Assembly: GCA_023014485.1 (NCBI GenBank) | Contig: JAJOZX010002585.1 | Location: 225,001-289,000 of the forward strand | Reading direction: 5' to 3' | Origin: Bathynomus jamesi | Lineage: Eukaryota > Arthropoda > Malacostraca > Isopoda > Cirolanidae | DNA length: 64,000 nt | Part shown: positions 44,441 to 56,773 of the stretch, piece by piece | How the letters are laid out: every line of letters begins with the position of its first letter | Position numbering within the stretch: the first letter of the stretch is position 1 | Position numbers and translations under genes: made by a program | Notes under the pieces: model-generated | What the model was told of the DNA's origin: nothing | What the model saw: the letters and a program-made list of their open reading frames with translations, nothing else | The model's database searches: none

Positions 44441-45193
44441 CTGTATTTTTCAGTGTATAAGACGCACTTTTTTTCCAAAAAAAAAAGGGGTTTCAAAATC
44501 ACCCTGTGTCCTATACACCGAAGGTCATAATATTACCTTTATATGGGCTAGAAGAATTCATGGATTTTTACAGAAATTCACCTCTTAGTCCCTCCTGACT
44601 GTGTATTGGTTTGGCCAATTTTACACTAACCCACTGATAACAAGAAAAATAGTACGTATTGCATAATGATTTACTTTTGTTTCATAACATATAGTATAGT
44701 CTCCTGTATACGTAATACTATTTTCTTATGAGTATGGGTGAAAGAAAACATACACCATACTTTTGATGGAGGGCTTTAACAAAAGTCAGCCTCGCTGGTA
44801 GAAAATTACAGACATTTTCTGACAATGAAGCAGTTGGTCATAATTTTTTTCCTGAAAAAAAGGTCTTGAAAATACGGGTGCGTCTTATGCAAAGGTGCGT
44901 CTTATGCAAAGGTGCGTCTTATGCAAAGGTGCGTCTTATGCAAAGGTGCGTCTTATGCAAAGGTGCGTCTTATGCAAAGGTGCGTCTTATGCAAAGGTGC
45001 GTCTTATGCAAAGGTGCGTCTTATGCAAAGGTGCGTCTTATGCAAAGGTGCGTCTTATGCAAAGGTGCGTCTTATGCAAAGGTGCGTCTTATGCAAAGGT
45101 GCGTCTTATGCAAAGGTGCGTCTTATGCAAAGGTGCGTCTTATGCAAAGGTGCGTCTTATGCAAAGGTGCGTCTTATGCACCAAAAAATATGG
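44441..45193. mobile_element. TA-flanked short transposon inside the integrase
   Basis: The ends are CTGTATTTTTCAGTGTATAA on the left and, inverted, TTATGCACCAAAAAATATGG on the right. Both contain the AAGACGCAC block. TA lies on each side (44439-44440 and 45194-45195). Removing the element with one TA restores the integrase frame across the junction. The interior is non-coding except for an expanded subterminal repeat. TA duplication suggests Tc1/mariner- or ISL2EU-type mobility; the family was not resolved. Confidence 0.8.
44877..45180 (+). repeat. 17-bp tandem array (about 18 units)
   Basis: The unit is GGTGCGTCTTATGCAAA. It contains the AAGACGCAC terminal block of the surrounding element in inverted form, so the array arose by repeated copying of the right-end motif. 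Because 17 is not a multiple of 3, all three plus frames give the same 17-residue peptide repeat, which is not a real protein. Confidence 0.95.
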
Positions 45194-46023
45194 TACATTG
45201 TGGCATACCATCCGCAGGCAAATGGCTTAGTGAAAAAACACAATTGGAAGATCATAGAAGCCCTCTGCCATGTTGTCAATGCATCCTCCCTACATGGGAT
45301 GATTCCCTCCCCATGGTGCAAACAGCCATCAACAATGGCTATAATGTATCCATTGGGGACCCCTCATTTCATCCTATATCAATGTGACAAACTGCTACCT
45401 TTTGATTTGCCTGACTGAATTAACATGGCAGTTCTAACGCCTTCCGAGATGGCAGAAGCAAATCGGCAACTAGTTCAACAATTTTTCAAAATTTTTGACA
45501 TAATCTGCCATGCCCTAGACCAATGAAACCAACAGATGGAGCAAGAGCAACATAGGCATCATCCCTGTCAATGAACTATAATCATCGGTATGCAATGTTA
45601 CATAAAGTGCGTGAAACTGCCAAGTGCTCATCGCAAATAATACCCAAAATGGGATGGCCCATATAGGGTTATGAAAAACCTTGGAAAGAACCATTCCAAA
45701 CTAAAGATCTTCATATTTTGAAGATAGCTACTGAACAACACCTTCCCAAAAAACATCTGCCAGGCATTCAAGCCGCCTACCCTTCAAAAGATGAAGATAT
45801 TAACAAATCTAGCAGGGACCACAAAACTGAAGTGGTCACTGCAAAAACCACTACCTGTGATGAAGATTGGTACCTTGTAATACCACCAGTACTCAAGCCA
45901 ATCTCTGAACAAGAGGAGGTCCCAGAATCAAGAATCTTATTAGAAACAGACCCTGGAGAAATCCCTTCTAGAGGATGTCTCAGTGGAACTCCAGGTCATC
46001 TCCTCCATCACCACCCTCACTGA

Positions 46024-47526
46024 TTGATGATCAACACACAGACCCTACATACTGGCTGCAAATGCATTAACCACATGAATTAGAGCCTTCACAAAAAAAA
46101 TTAACATACAGAATCTGAGCTTAGTGTTCAACCCCACACTACCACCTAAGCGAGGCTGACCACTCTGAACACAAACATCTACACAACCACCAACAGCTCT
46201 GTATAATTTAAGATGTAGATATAAATAAAATTGTTCCCCTTATAATATTGAGATTACAATTAACTCGTACCCTTTCTGTCTGAAACTAAATTCAAACCTA
46301 CTATAAAAATCTTGAATTCTACCATGAAACTGGTGACCATCCTACTTGGTCTTCATGCCCCTAAATAGAATGATCAATTGAGTTATTTTTAAAATTTCTC
46401 AGATGATAACCAGAATAACCTTCTACAAATACTGTAACCAGTAACAATTATTTACCATTATTATTATTTACATCTGCTGTCAGTATTATCATTGTGTGTA
46501 CTATTATCCTCAGTATATTTGTAGTGAAAAGACTATTCCTGCAATGGAAAAAAAAAAACCCCCACCCTGACTTATATTGTGTATATAAATCTGTATTATA
46601 AAAAACCATTAAATATCATCTCGTTAGGATGTTATATTGTATTAATATCATTCTAGAGGGAAGAGCCCTGTAAAAATGAACAATGAATAATTCTTACTCA
46701 TATAATTCTTAATGTTCATTCGTATACTTCATATATTTATATAATCCTTATAGTCTTATATTTATTTATATTCATTTTGACGTATAAGGTCCAAAATCGC
46801 CTAATGCTGACACGAGTTTGGATAAATTTTTGATTTGCTTTCTATTTTATAAATTGGTGAATTATTTCTTTTAAAATTACTTAATCATTTTTTAGATTCA
46901 GCTTAATAATGTAACCATGTTCATTCCCTGTATACATTCCTTTCATTGTAAAAGATAAAGGCATGTCCTGCTTAATTTTGAATCTTAAGCATTTCATTTT
47001 TGCTCGTGTGCATGTTTGTAATTCGTGATGGGAAGGCATATTTCAATTTCCATTTTTAGTTAACTCAGCCAGATCATGATAACATCAGATCTGTCAATAT
47101 GTGGTTTAAAATAAAAATGTGGCTTCCTCTTGCTTAGCAGTCTAGACCTTGCTACAGCAAAAATATTTGTTTTGTCTTTAAATATTTTGCAAAGTAAATC
47201 AGCCCATTGAGAACAAAAAACAAACAGATCAGCATTAAATAATAATGTCAGTAAAAATTTCAGTATATAAAACCATAAAATTTCTCCAATGTTCATTCTG
47301 ATTTGGCTGATCTAACTTAGAGGCTGAGCATTACTTGTAACATTTTAACAGTAAAACTACAGTAAGAAAAAATCTTATTGAGAACTTATTATTAAATAGG
47401 GAGAAATAATTTCCTGATACAAGAAGAATTGGGGAACCTTCAGAGAATTTAGTAAGCTCCACAGAATCTTCTGATCCATTACAAGAAGAAATTAGAGAGT
47501 AGTATAGAAGAAACTACTGTGATTCC
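46024..47526. other. About 1.5 kb without recognised features
   Basis: The sequence is AT-rich. A 78-codon minus frame at 47060-47296 has no recognisable motif. The first few hundred bases may include the 3' end of the gypsy element, but no long terminal repeat could be paired. Confidence 0.4.
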
Positions 47527-47530
47527 CTAT

Positions 47531-50500
47531 GGGTCATTCTCTGTCAGATCAACCAAAAAAAATTGAAATTAACACCCTCATCTCTCATATTTTGCTGAAA
47601 TTTGGTTTATAGGGAGTTTGTGAGCCCTGAATCCATTTCTGAAATTATAAGGTCAATCCGACCAACAGTTCAAGAGATATGACCTCGGGCAATTTGAGGT
47701 CACTCGCGAGGTTACTAACATTTGGCGAGCCATAACTTGGGTAATAATTGTCATAATTATATAAAAGTATATATATTTAGAATCAGAAAATGACAAGGAA
47801 TCCAAATATGCAAGTTTTAGAACTCTAGGTTGAAAAATAAAAAAGCTACACTGTAACCAAAATTTGAGGTCACGATTTGACCTCTGGGGTATCAAATGAG
47901 AATTTTTTTTTTAAATGTAAAAAATGAAGGCATAGGCATTGGCTATTAGAATCAGCAAAAAAAAGTTTGTTTATGTTAGTATTTTTCATGTAACTAACAT
48001 ATAAGTGAACACCATATTCATAAGTTGTGCGTCAATTCTACCTATTTTTTCACACTTAAGCTCATAATTTGACCTATAGAAATTAAAATTACATTTTTTA
48101 TAGATATAAAAAACAAAGTCAGAGTTCTTGACTAATAGAAACAATCATAAAAAGTTTGTTTATGTTGGTACTTTTCATGTAACTAACTTATAAGTGAACA
48201 CCATATTTATAAATTGCTTGTCATTTCAAGGAATTTTTATATCTTAGCTATCAATTTGACCTCAAGCTCCAAGAATTTAATAAAAATTGTATTTCACTGC
48301 TAATCTACACTGGCAATAATAGTTATAATAGTGAAAGGGGAAGACTAAGCTCACATGTAGCCTAAACAAACCTGTTGAAACATGTTGCTACTTGTCTAAG
48401 TGCAGAATCAACACAGATAGTTGCAAAATTCCTTGTCTACAGGTTAGTACAGTTCCAACCAGCACTGTGGGTGGCTGGTGGGTATGGTGTTTTAATGAGC
48501 CTCAGAGACTATCAAGGCCTAAAATATTAAGTGTGTATAGCTATATATTTTCTAAAAAATATATATTACCTAATTGTAAATCCTATATCTTTACAGATCA
48601 AAATACAATGGTTCGGCACTTGAAATACTGCCAGGACCCTATTCAAAAACACAAGAAACGCATAACAATCAATCTTAGAAAAGTGACTGATGTACTTGTT
48701 GAAAAATGTGCTGGAAGAGTGAAAAAAGACTCATTGTTGTGTGTGAACTGCTGGACACTGATAATGAAAAACCCCACTATACTTAGTACCACTGAAAACA
48801 ACGAGTCTGAGCAGGATTCAAATGAATCATCTACTATCAGTGGCTTGAGTAACATCTCTTCAATTCAAGATCTGGACAATGACAGTGATTGCTTGATAAA
48901 GGAAAATCCTTCAACTTCAGTTGAACCAGTTCTAGCATTTCTGGACCAAACACCAGTTAAAAAAAGTAAGTAATAAATTAATATAAACTTATACTTTACT
49001 ACAAGGTCTGTTTGATCTACTATATAGCCAATTATATAGCATTTAAGGTACTATAATTAATATTTAATTACTAATATTCAGGTGTGTGAAACCTTTTTTT
49101 CTGTTCTTTTCAGAAGGGCTGTCATTAAGCCAGAAAAAGTGCAAGGCTCGTGGTAAGCTATCATCTGCTCAGAAACACCTGAAGGAGAGGCTAGAACTCA
49201 GTTATGGTGTTCAAATTACCGAGGAGGTAAGTGATACTTCAAAACCTGAAACTAAATCTGAAAAACATCTAGACAAATTAATGAATGAATTGAAACAGTC
49301 ATTCCTGGAGAGCAAATGTCACCATCACAAACTACAAATATTGACACACTCACCATACACAATTGAAAAAACAGCTAGTTTCTTTCAAACTACAACATAC
49401 ATGGTGAAAAGAAGCCGTTCACTTAAATCAGAACATGGAATCCTTCCGAAGATTCCACTAATGAGCAAAGGAAAAGTGATATCTGAAGAACACAAAGATA
49501 TAGTTAGAAGGTTCTATGAGTCAGAAGAGGTTAGTCGTATGTGTCCTGGCCAAAAGGATTGCGTGAAAGTTATCAGTGCTGAAGGTGCAAAAACGATTGG
49601 TCCTCAGGAATTTAAGAGAGATGTTTGAACTATATAAAAATGATGAAAAGAATCCCAAAATAGGATTTTCCACATTTGCAAAATTACGGCCATCATATTG
49701 TGTGCTTGCCGGTAGTGGTGGGACTCATTCTGTCTGTGTCTGCACATACCATCAAAATCCAAAATTGCAGCTGGCTGCATTGGGAGAAAGAGGTCTTTCA
49801 TACAAGGATCTTATGGATTACAGTGTCTGCAGTACAGAGAGAGAGACTTGCATGATGCAACTTTGCAATGATTGCCCAAGAGAAGAGGGTGTCCTGGATT
49901 TTCTTGAGTTACTTGACAGTGTGAAATCAGCTCCAAATGAAATATCTTACAAGCAATGGGTGACTGTTGACCGTTGTACAATGGTTGATAAGGTGGAGCC
50001 ACTTCATGAATACTTATCATCCCTAAGCATGAAAATATCCCGCATGGTTCGTAATCACTTTGTTGCTCAGCAACAATCACAGTACTTCAAGCAGTTGAAA
50101 GAAACACTACCACCTCAGAGCGAGGTAGTTATAGTAGGTGATTTCTCTGAGAATTATTCTTTCATTGTCCAGGATGCTGCCCAAGGGTTTCACTGGGACA
50201 ATTCACAGTGTACAGTTCACCCTTTTGTCATCTATTATAGATCATCTGCAGACCAGGAACTTAGCCATTTTAGTGTCTGTTTCTTATCTGCATCACTAAA
50301 ACACAACACTATAATGGTTTACTCATTCATATTGAAGCTTATGACATATGTTAAATTCAGATGCCCACAATTGAAGAAGGTGCACTATTTCTCAGATGGA
50401 TGTGCTGGCCAATATAAGAACAGATACAACTTCACAAATCTCTGTTACCATGAAGAGGATTTTGGTCTGTCTTGTGAATGGCACTTCTTTGCTACATCCC

Positions 50501-51834
50501 ATGGCAAAAATGCATGTGATGGGATTGGAGGAACAGTGAAAAGAGCTACTGCTCGTGCCAGTTTGCAGAGAACTACAGAGAGGCAAATTCTTACACCAGA
50601 ACACATGTTTCAGTTTTGTGAAGAAAACTTGAGCAAGAAGATAAATTTTTTCTTTGTAACTACAGCTGATTTGAAAGATGCAGAAGAACGGTTGGAACAT
50701 CGATTAAGGATAGTAGGGCTATTCCTGGAACTCAGAAATATCATAGATTTGTTCCCCTAAACAAGGAAGAACTGATGGTGTATCCCATTTCAAGTGGCAT
50801 TGGAGAAAAGAAAAGAATAAGGAAAAGTCGTTTTACTAATGAACCTGCAATGCTTGGTAACCTAAAATGTGTCAAACCAGGAGAGTATGTTGGCTGCATT
50901 TGACATGCAAGTTTGGTATGGAATTGTGGAGGAATATTGTGAAGAGTTTGATGATTTCACTGTGAACTTCCTACATCCCTCTGGGTCATCAGGATCAAGT
51001 GCATATTATTATCCATCAAACAAGGATTCATGTGCAGTGCCAGGACATCATATATTAACTGTAATGAGTTGTCCTACCCTAAGAGGAGGCAGCAGAATTC
51101 AATACATTTTTCCACAAAAAGAAATTGATGAGAGCATCGAGCATGCAAAATTGTATTAGGCTAGCACATGAATCCTCTAAGTAGGTCTTCCCCTTTCACT
51201 ATTATAACTATTATTGCCAGTGTAGATTAGCAGTGAAATACAATTTTACATTTTTTGCCTTTGTTTTTATATCTATAAAAAAAATGTAATTTTAATTTCT
51301 ATAGGTCAAATTATGAGCTTAAGTGTGAAAAAATAGGTAGAATTGACGCACAACTTATGAATATGGTGTTCACTTATATGTTAGTTACATGAAAAATACT
51401 AACATAAACAAACTTTTTTTGCTGATTCTAATAGCCAATGCCTATGCCTTCATTTTTTACATTTAAAAAAAAATTCTCATTTGATACCCCAGAGGTCAAA
51501 TCGTGACCTCAAATTTTGGTTACAGTGTAACTTTTTTATTTTTCAACCTAGAGTTCTAAAACTTGCATATTTGGATTCCTTGTCGTTTTCTGATTCTAAA
51601 TATATATACTTTTATATAATTGTGACCATTATTACCCAAGTTATGGTCGACAAATGTTAGTGACCTCGCAAGTGACCTCAAAATTCCCAAGGTCATATCT
51701 CTTGAACCGTTGGTCGGATTGACCTTATAATTTCAGAAATGGATTCAGGGCCCACAAACTCCTATAAACCAAATTTCAGCAAAATCTGAGAGATGAGGGT
51801 GTTAGGCACTGGTTGATCTGACAGAGAATGACCC
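47531..51834 (+). mobile_element. Sola-like DNA transposon, copy 2
   Basis: Same ends as copy 1 (GGGTCATTCTCTGTCAGATC and its complement) with 4-bp duplication CTAT (47527-47530 and 51835-51838). It matches copy 1 almost throughout but has no hAT-like insertion; the uninterrupted target is at 51602-51609. Long inverted arms of several hundred bases frame the gene. Confidence 0.85.
48609..51159 (+). pseudogene. Sola-like transposase, copy 2 (frameshifted)
   Basis: Exon 1 runs from ATG 48609 to the donor GTAAGT near 48966 and is open, with CAA where copy 1 has TAA. The intron ends in TTTTCAG near 49113. Exon 2 carries the same motifs as copy 1 (GDFSENYSF, YFSDGCAGQYKN, SHGKNACDGIGG). Lesions differ from copy 1: loss of 11 bases between GAAGGTGCAA repeats near 49590, a one-base loss near 50704 and a two-base loss near 50899. 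Each copy is intact where the other is broken, so the parent element was recently active. Confidence 0.8.
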
Positions 51835-51859
51835 CTATACAATACCAGCTACTCCAGAG

Positions 51860-53126
51860 TAGTGATGTAGCGGATGTCATTTTTTTCACATCCGCGGATG
51901 TGGATGAGGATGTTTGATTTCAACATCCGCGGATGCGGATGTCTACATTTTCGTTATTTTTTAGGATATATTCGAGATTTGTTGTGTTTAACGTATATAA
52001 TAAGTTATTATATAGAGAGAGCTGTAGCTATAATGTAGTATAATTGATTAATTGTACAATAATTGCTGTACTTTTCTCTGAACATATAAAATAATATCAA
52101 GCATCTAACTAATATAGAAATCAATTAGTGAATTCGTCTGCAAATAAATTCGTTATATTTTGTTGAGTTTCAGCCACAATTAGAAACCATAATTGTGTTA
52201 CCAGGATGCGGGACGTGAACCCAACTCAAATGCACCCGACCGACCTCTTTCCCCAACCTCCACCCTTATAGAAAGAGATCTTTAATTAGCTTGATAACTA
52301 TTTATATTAAGTTTAAAGTTTTATTAGGCATTTTATAAATGAGTAATTAAAATATAGTAAACTAAGATGTTCATCGTTTAATGTTCAAACTTAATTATAG
52401 GAAGGTTATGCTTAAGGAACATTAATTTTTCTGCCTTTTCTGCTGCCAGTCTGTTTCTCTTTCATCATATATTAATCCAGCACTGCTAAATAATCTCTCG
52501 CTTGGTACATTTGTTGGAGGACAGGCTAAATGTTTCCTTGCAAGTTTACTCAAGTATGGATAGATATTCTGCGTATTTCTTCCACCAACTAATAGGATTG
52601 TCACATGCAGCCAGGCGTTTTTCTTGGTGATAGCTCTCGATCATTTCTACTACATCTTTTGACATCGCGTAGGTCTCGTCATTGCTGCTTGACTCAAGAA
52701 ACTGAGAGACAGATTCTGTGATAGATTTGCTTGTTGAAGGTGTTGGTTCTGTCACTGAAACTTTTATTCTTTTGGTGGGTGGCAAAGCGACAGATTCAAG
52801 AGATTGAAGCTCTTCAACTGTTTTGCCAAGTGATGATTTAACTCGTTCTAATGTACTAGGTGAAAATAACTTAGCTTTGTAATGTGGATCTAAGTAGGTT
52901 GCAAGAGAGTAACTTCATACAAGAACAGCCTCTCGTCTTGTCACTTGCATCACTTTTGCGCACAATGAACTAGTTCTATTAATATAGTAATTTGATAATT
53001 TCCGCTTATTAATGACGTTTTATCTCAATGGTTCACATCCGCACGACATCCGCAGTCCAAAGTGCGGATGCGGATGCGAGAAAATGTGCGGATGTTATGC
53101 GGATGCGGATGTGACCTACATCACTA
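51860..53126 (-). mobile_element. hAT transposon remnant (GCGGATG-rich ends)
   Basis: The ends are TAGTGATGTAGCGGATG and CATCCGC...CTACATCACTA, with a perfect 8-bp duplication CTCCAGAG (51852-51859 and 53127-53134). GCGGATG and CATCCGC words are repeated near both ends and could bind the transposase. A C-terminal gene part lies on the minus strand. Confidence 0.85.
52424..52920 (-). pseudogene. hAT transposase C-terminal domain
   Basis: The minus strand reads ATYLDPHYKAKLFSPSTLER (about 52915), LPPTKRIKVSVTEPTPSTSK, NPISWWKKYAEYLSILE (about 52598), then, after a frame change, LARKHLACPPTNVPSERLFS and SAGLIYDERE (about 52550-52450). The PSERLFSSAG motif contains the catalytic Glu and starts the dimerisation domain of Ac/ZBED-type hATs. 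The N-terminal two thirds are missing. Confidence 0.85.
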
Positions 53127-53379
53127 CTCCAGAGTAACAAATCCATTGCTGCCACCTAACCAATTGGTACCCCCATCAACTTCAAACTGACTAAGGCCAT
53201 AGATAGAGGGGTTAACATAAGTATTAAGATGGCCATTCTAATGTAGAAGGAATTATTATTTCTTTGTGTAGCTATGATAAAAAAAATTATATACCTCATT
53301 TCAATGTAAATTAGCTAATGTTTGCCTATACGAATAGTTAATTAATGCATAGGCCCCTAACCTTGGTTAACCTTGGTTT

Positions 53380-53512
53380 TGCTTGCACCTGAATTATTAA
53401 TTCTGATGAAGGTCAAGCTTGTCACTCGACCTTAGACCTACAGTTTAACATGGAGTCCAAACCATGCCCCACCAACAGCCCAGCATCTTAACCACTAGGC
53501 TACCCATTTATC
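53380..53512 (-). repeat. tRNA-derived SINE (second family)
   Basis: The minus strand has a tRNA-like head with box A GGTAGCCTAGTGGTTAAGAT (about 53507) and box B GGTTTGGACTCC (about 53460), followed by a non-tRNA body toward 53380. It differs from the SINE at the window start. Confidence 0.6.
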
Positions 53513-53561
53513 TACCAACCACTTTATGTGGAAGTTTGAATAGCTGGGTTTTGCTGTGTGC

Positions 53562-53645
53562 CGACTGCTGTCACCAGGTCTCGATTCCAGGACCAATGGT
53601 TTCATAGTCAGTGATGCTAACCACTACACCACTGAGGCGCACCCC
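53562..53645 (-). repeat. tRNA-like sequence (SINE head or tRNA pseudogene)
   Basis: The minus strand carries box A-like CAGTGGTGTAGTGGTTAGCA and box B-like GGAATCGAGACC about 40 bases later. The acceptor stem is not convincing, so a working tRNA gene is not supported. Confidence 0.5.
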
Positions 53646-53789
53646 TATTTTGTAATTTAACTTAATTTTTTGTTTTTGAGGACTGATTGTTAAAGGATAG
53701 GTATTATTATTATAGGATATATGCTCAGTATTTTGCCAAGTTTTGTGTGGAATCATTGTGAAAAAGGTTTATAAATATCTTTTCCTTGT

Positions 53790-55000
53790 ATTTTATTTAA
53801 AAGGATTGCAAGTTTTGGTGTATGTATTAAGTTGAAGGATAGGAAAGCATGCAGCAATCATTTTAATCTGCTTTCTGAAAAATACCAAATGAAAGGATTT
53901 TGCAATTTATCTGCAAAAATATGTGTTCAGCACAAATCATTAAATCTTGTTCCAGGAGAAAAACTGTGTATCGGGTGCTGAAAGGAACTTTTAAACAGAC
54001 CCAAGACTGAGTCTCTACCAAATGATAATGAGAGTGATGTATTAAGTTCCACATCTAATTCAGCTGGCTTTATAGAGATAGGACCTTCAGGTGTTATGCA
54101 GAGGAAAACTCAATAATGCCAGTGTTCAGGAGGCAGATGAAGAGCACAAGTTCACTGTCATGAATGAATCATTGGAACTGATTGGGGAGTCAGCATTAAA
54201 GAATATAAAATTGTCACAACTGAAGTACCCAAAACAAAAATTGAAGAAGACTTAGAAATGTGGCAGGGAAGATGAATATAGAAATGGACAGATTTGAAAT
54301 CAACTTATAAGCAGAGCAAGTGCAGTCACAAATTTATATTAAAAAAATAAAATGTAGAAAATTGTCAAGTCAGCTAACTTGAAATGAAGTTCAATTCATG
54401 CAGATCATGAAGTTCCACTGCAGCACTACAGGCACATATTAATGAAAGTGACCTGTAAGCTACTTTCTATTGATTGCATACTTCAGAACTGTGAAACATG
54501 CGAAAACTTGCTTGGAAACTTCAAAGAATGGTTAATGGCACTTTTTGAAGAAAATGTTGTTGATCAGATAACAGTACAAAAGGTGGACATTCACTGCCAG
54601 ATCAACTCTGGATATGATGATTCAAACAATGCATGACTTTCTGACCACATTTGTAGATCAAATTAAATGCCTGCTACAATCTGACTTCATTGCTAAAAAA
54701 GGTGGGCATAATTCATGCAGGATCTCTGAGATAACCTATTAGGAGGAGAAGAATTTTAGGTTATCAGAGACTGCAGAGAAAACTATATATTTATTCTCTG
54801 ACATGAAGTGCAATCATTCCATTGGAATAACCTTACCAACTCTCTCCATACATTCATATGTTACTATCTAAAATATAGCAAATCAAAGCCTCTCTCATTT
54901 GTTATTTCAGACTGGCTCACTCATGACAGTGTGGCCATCCACCTATTTCAGCACCAATTAATGATTTTTTTTAGGAGAGATATTCTAGAATTTTTTTTTT
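53790..55000 (+). pseudogene. Old Sola-like transposase pseudogene
   Basis: Scattered frames on the plus strand match the other Sola-like proteins in order: an N-terminal cluster (ICVQHKSLNLVPGEKLCIGC, about 53918), FTVMNESLELIGESALK (about 54160), LQNCETCENLLGNFKEWLM (about 54484), ENYIY-type remains of the GDFSENYSF motif (about 54775), and FHWNNLTNSLHTFICYY (about 54813) followed by LSFVISDWLTHDSVAIHLFQ. Many stops and shifts are present, and the segment with YFSDGCAGQYKN is missing. It is closer to the copy at 59481-61895 than to copies 1 and 2. Confidence 0.65.
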
Positions 55001-55439
55001 AAATTTAACTTGCTCTACATGCTCTAGGTCTGTGCTTAAATTTCATGCATTATGTAAGTCATGATGTCAAAATAATTATGAAAGCTGTCATCAGATAAGT
55101 AGACAAACATTTATCTCAAAGCTGTATTGTGTGAATATGTTCATTTTTTTCTTCTAGTGTGTTAGTAGATTACACTGGTATGCATATGAAATTTTTTTGT
55201 CTGCTGTGAGGGTTTTTTCAACTCATATTATATAATTCGACCATGCTGAATTCGAAAATGACATTGGTTTTCCTCAATCAGGTCAGGTTTTTTCTCTATT
55301 GGCCATTTATTATAAGTCCAATTTTATCCCCAAATTTATTGATTTTTTTTAGCTTAAACACTGTGGATACGAGTAATATTATAAGAACACTCGTGAAAAA
55401 TGAAAACATTGTGTGAATAAATACTTTTATTCATACAAT
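55001..55439. other. AT-rich spacer
   Basis: No coding region or repeat was recognised between the old Sola-like pseudogene and the 3' end of the zinc-finger gene on the other strand. Confidence 0.4.
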
Positions 55440-56773
55440 GAATATGGAAAAAAGTTTGAGGAAGGAATGAAGTTTTTTTGGCTTTCCGTCTGTTTTTCTT
55501 CGGGCACATCTCGCTTCAAACACCAGCAATAGTCCGCCAGCATATTGATATCCCAGTTTCCTTGGTACCTCTCTTCCATTATTTTGATATCTTGGTGAAA
55601 TCATTCACCCTGTTCCTCACTATAATCCCAGTAATTTTCAGGAAAATAGTCCAAGCGGGACCACAAAAAGTGCATTTTTATGGACATGCGCGACCCATGA
55701 GCTTTGAAAGCTTCCATCAAGTTTTCGACAACGGACTCGTATTCTGGACTTCTACGCTTGCCAAGAAAATCAGTGACAACTGATTTGAATGCCTGCCAGG
55801 CATTCTTCTCAGTTGGAGTCATTGCGTTTTCGAACTGAGGTTCCTTGATCAAAGTTCGAATTTGAGGACCATCAAAAACCCCAGCATTTAGTTTAGCATC
55901 AGATATATGAGGAAATTTACTCTCAAGATATCGGAATGCTGAACCCTCCTTATTCATTGATTTGATGGAATTTTCATCAAGCCCAGCTTAATATGAAGTG
56001 GTGGGAGCAAAATTTTTGTTGGTGGTACAAGGGGTACTGAAACGACATTATGCGACCCAGGTTCAAAATTCTCTCTGGATGCTCATTCACGCTGTGCATA
56101 GTGCTTCTCATCCGCTCGGCTATCCCATTTGCAGAGGAAACATGGGTATTTCGTGTATCCCCCTTGCATTCCCAATACAAATGCCACAATCTGAAAAAAA
56201 ATGAAAATATTTAAAGAATTTAGAGAATTTGTTCTATCAGATAAAAAAATCTATGCATTGGACTATATCACTTCTGTGGGGAAGTTAAGTGTTCTTATAC
56301 GCTCTCAAATAACCTTTGGAAAAACAACATAGTCAATAGCAATAGTTTACTTATGATATTAGTATTGGGTCATTCCATGTCAAGTCAGCCACCTAAAACA
56401 CACACCCCTTTCAATTTTGCTCATACTTGGCACAATAGCAGATATACATGCCAAACTTAAATTCCCAAATTATTAGAGCTGACTGACCTTTGGTTACTGA
56501 GATACAAGCAAATGCTTATTTTTAAATATTTGTTCTTTACCCACCTCACCTGTATGTTGTGCATGTATATGATGGTTTTCAGTAGTTGACAAGATTCTTG
56601 TGGGCCACCCAATTTATTGTGATTTCTAGAAGAGAAAACAATTTTTAATGTATACCTAGATAGCTACCTAATTAACAAATACAAGTAACATATTAAAATG
56701 TACATACAATATGTATAGGTATAGTGCTCATTGATTTCCATTTATCACAACTTAAAATGTATGCAGTGTATAT

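Larger units (their letters stand above)
42140..45720 (+). pseudogene. Ty3/gypsy retroelement pol remnant
   Basis: The plus strand reads, in order, a protease-like or linker part (42190-42450), reverse transcriptase from about 42454 with SSLDLASGYWQME (about 42880) and YLDDII (about 43060), an RNase H part with FVIATDAFSYG (about 43480), an integrase zinc-binding region (about 43990), integrase core with PWQRTGMGILGPFPK (about 44170), and a C-terminal part with PKWDGPYRVMKNLG (about 45650). Frameshifts and stops fall near 43290, 43400-43700, 44060 and beyond 45330. A DNA transposon splits the integrase. No long terminal repeats were recognised. The tail at 45718-46023 stays open but has no clear domain. 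The copy is dead. Confidence 0.8.

Noticed and set aside
44866..45418. Three overlapping long open frames of 111 to 173 codons
   Set aside because: They arise from a 17-bp tandem repeat lacking stops in any plus frame; the peptide repeat is identical in all three.
47060..47296. 78-codon minus frame
   Set aside because: No motif, no matching element ends; not enough to call a gene.
52198..52255. tRNA-like sequence on the minus strand
   Set aside because: Only a weak box B (GGTTCACGTCCC) is visible, with no good box A or stems.
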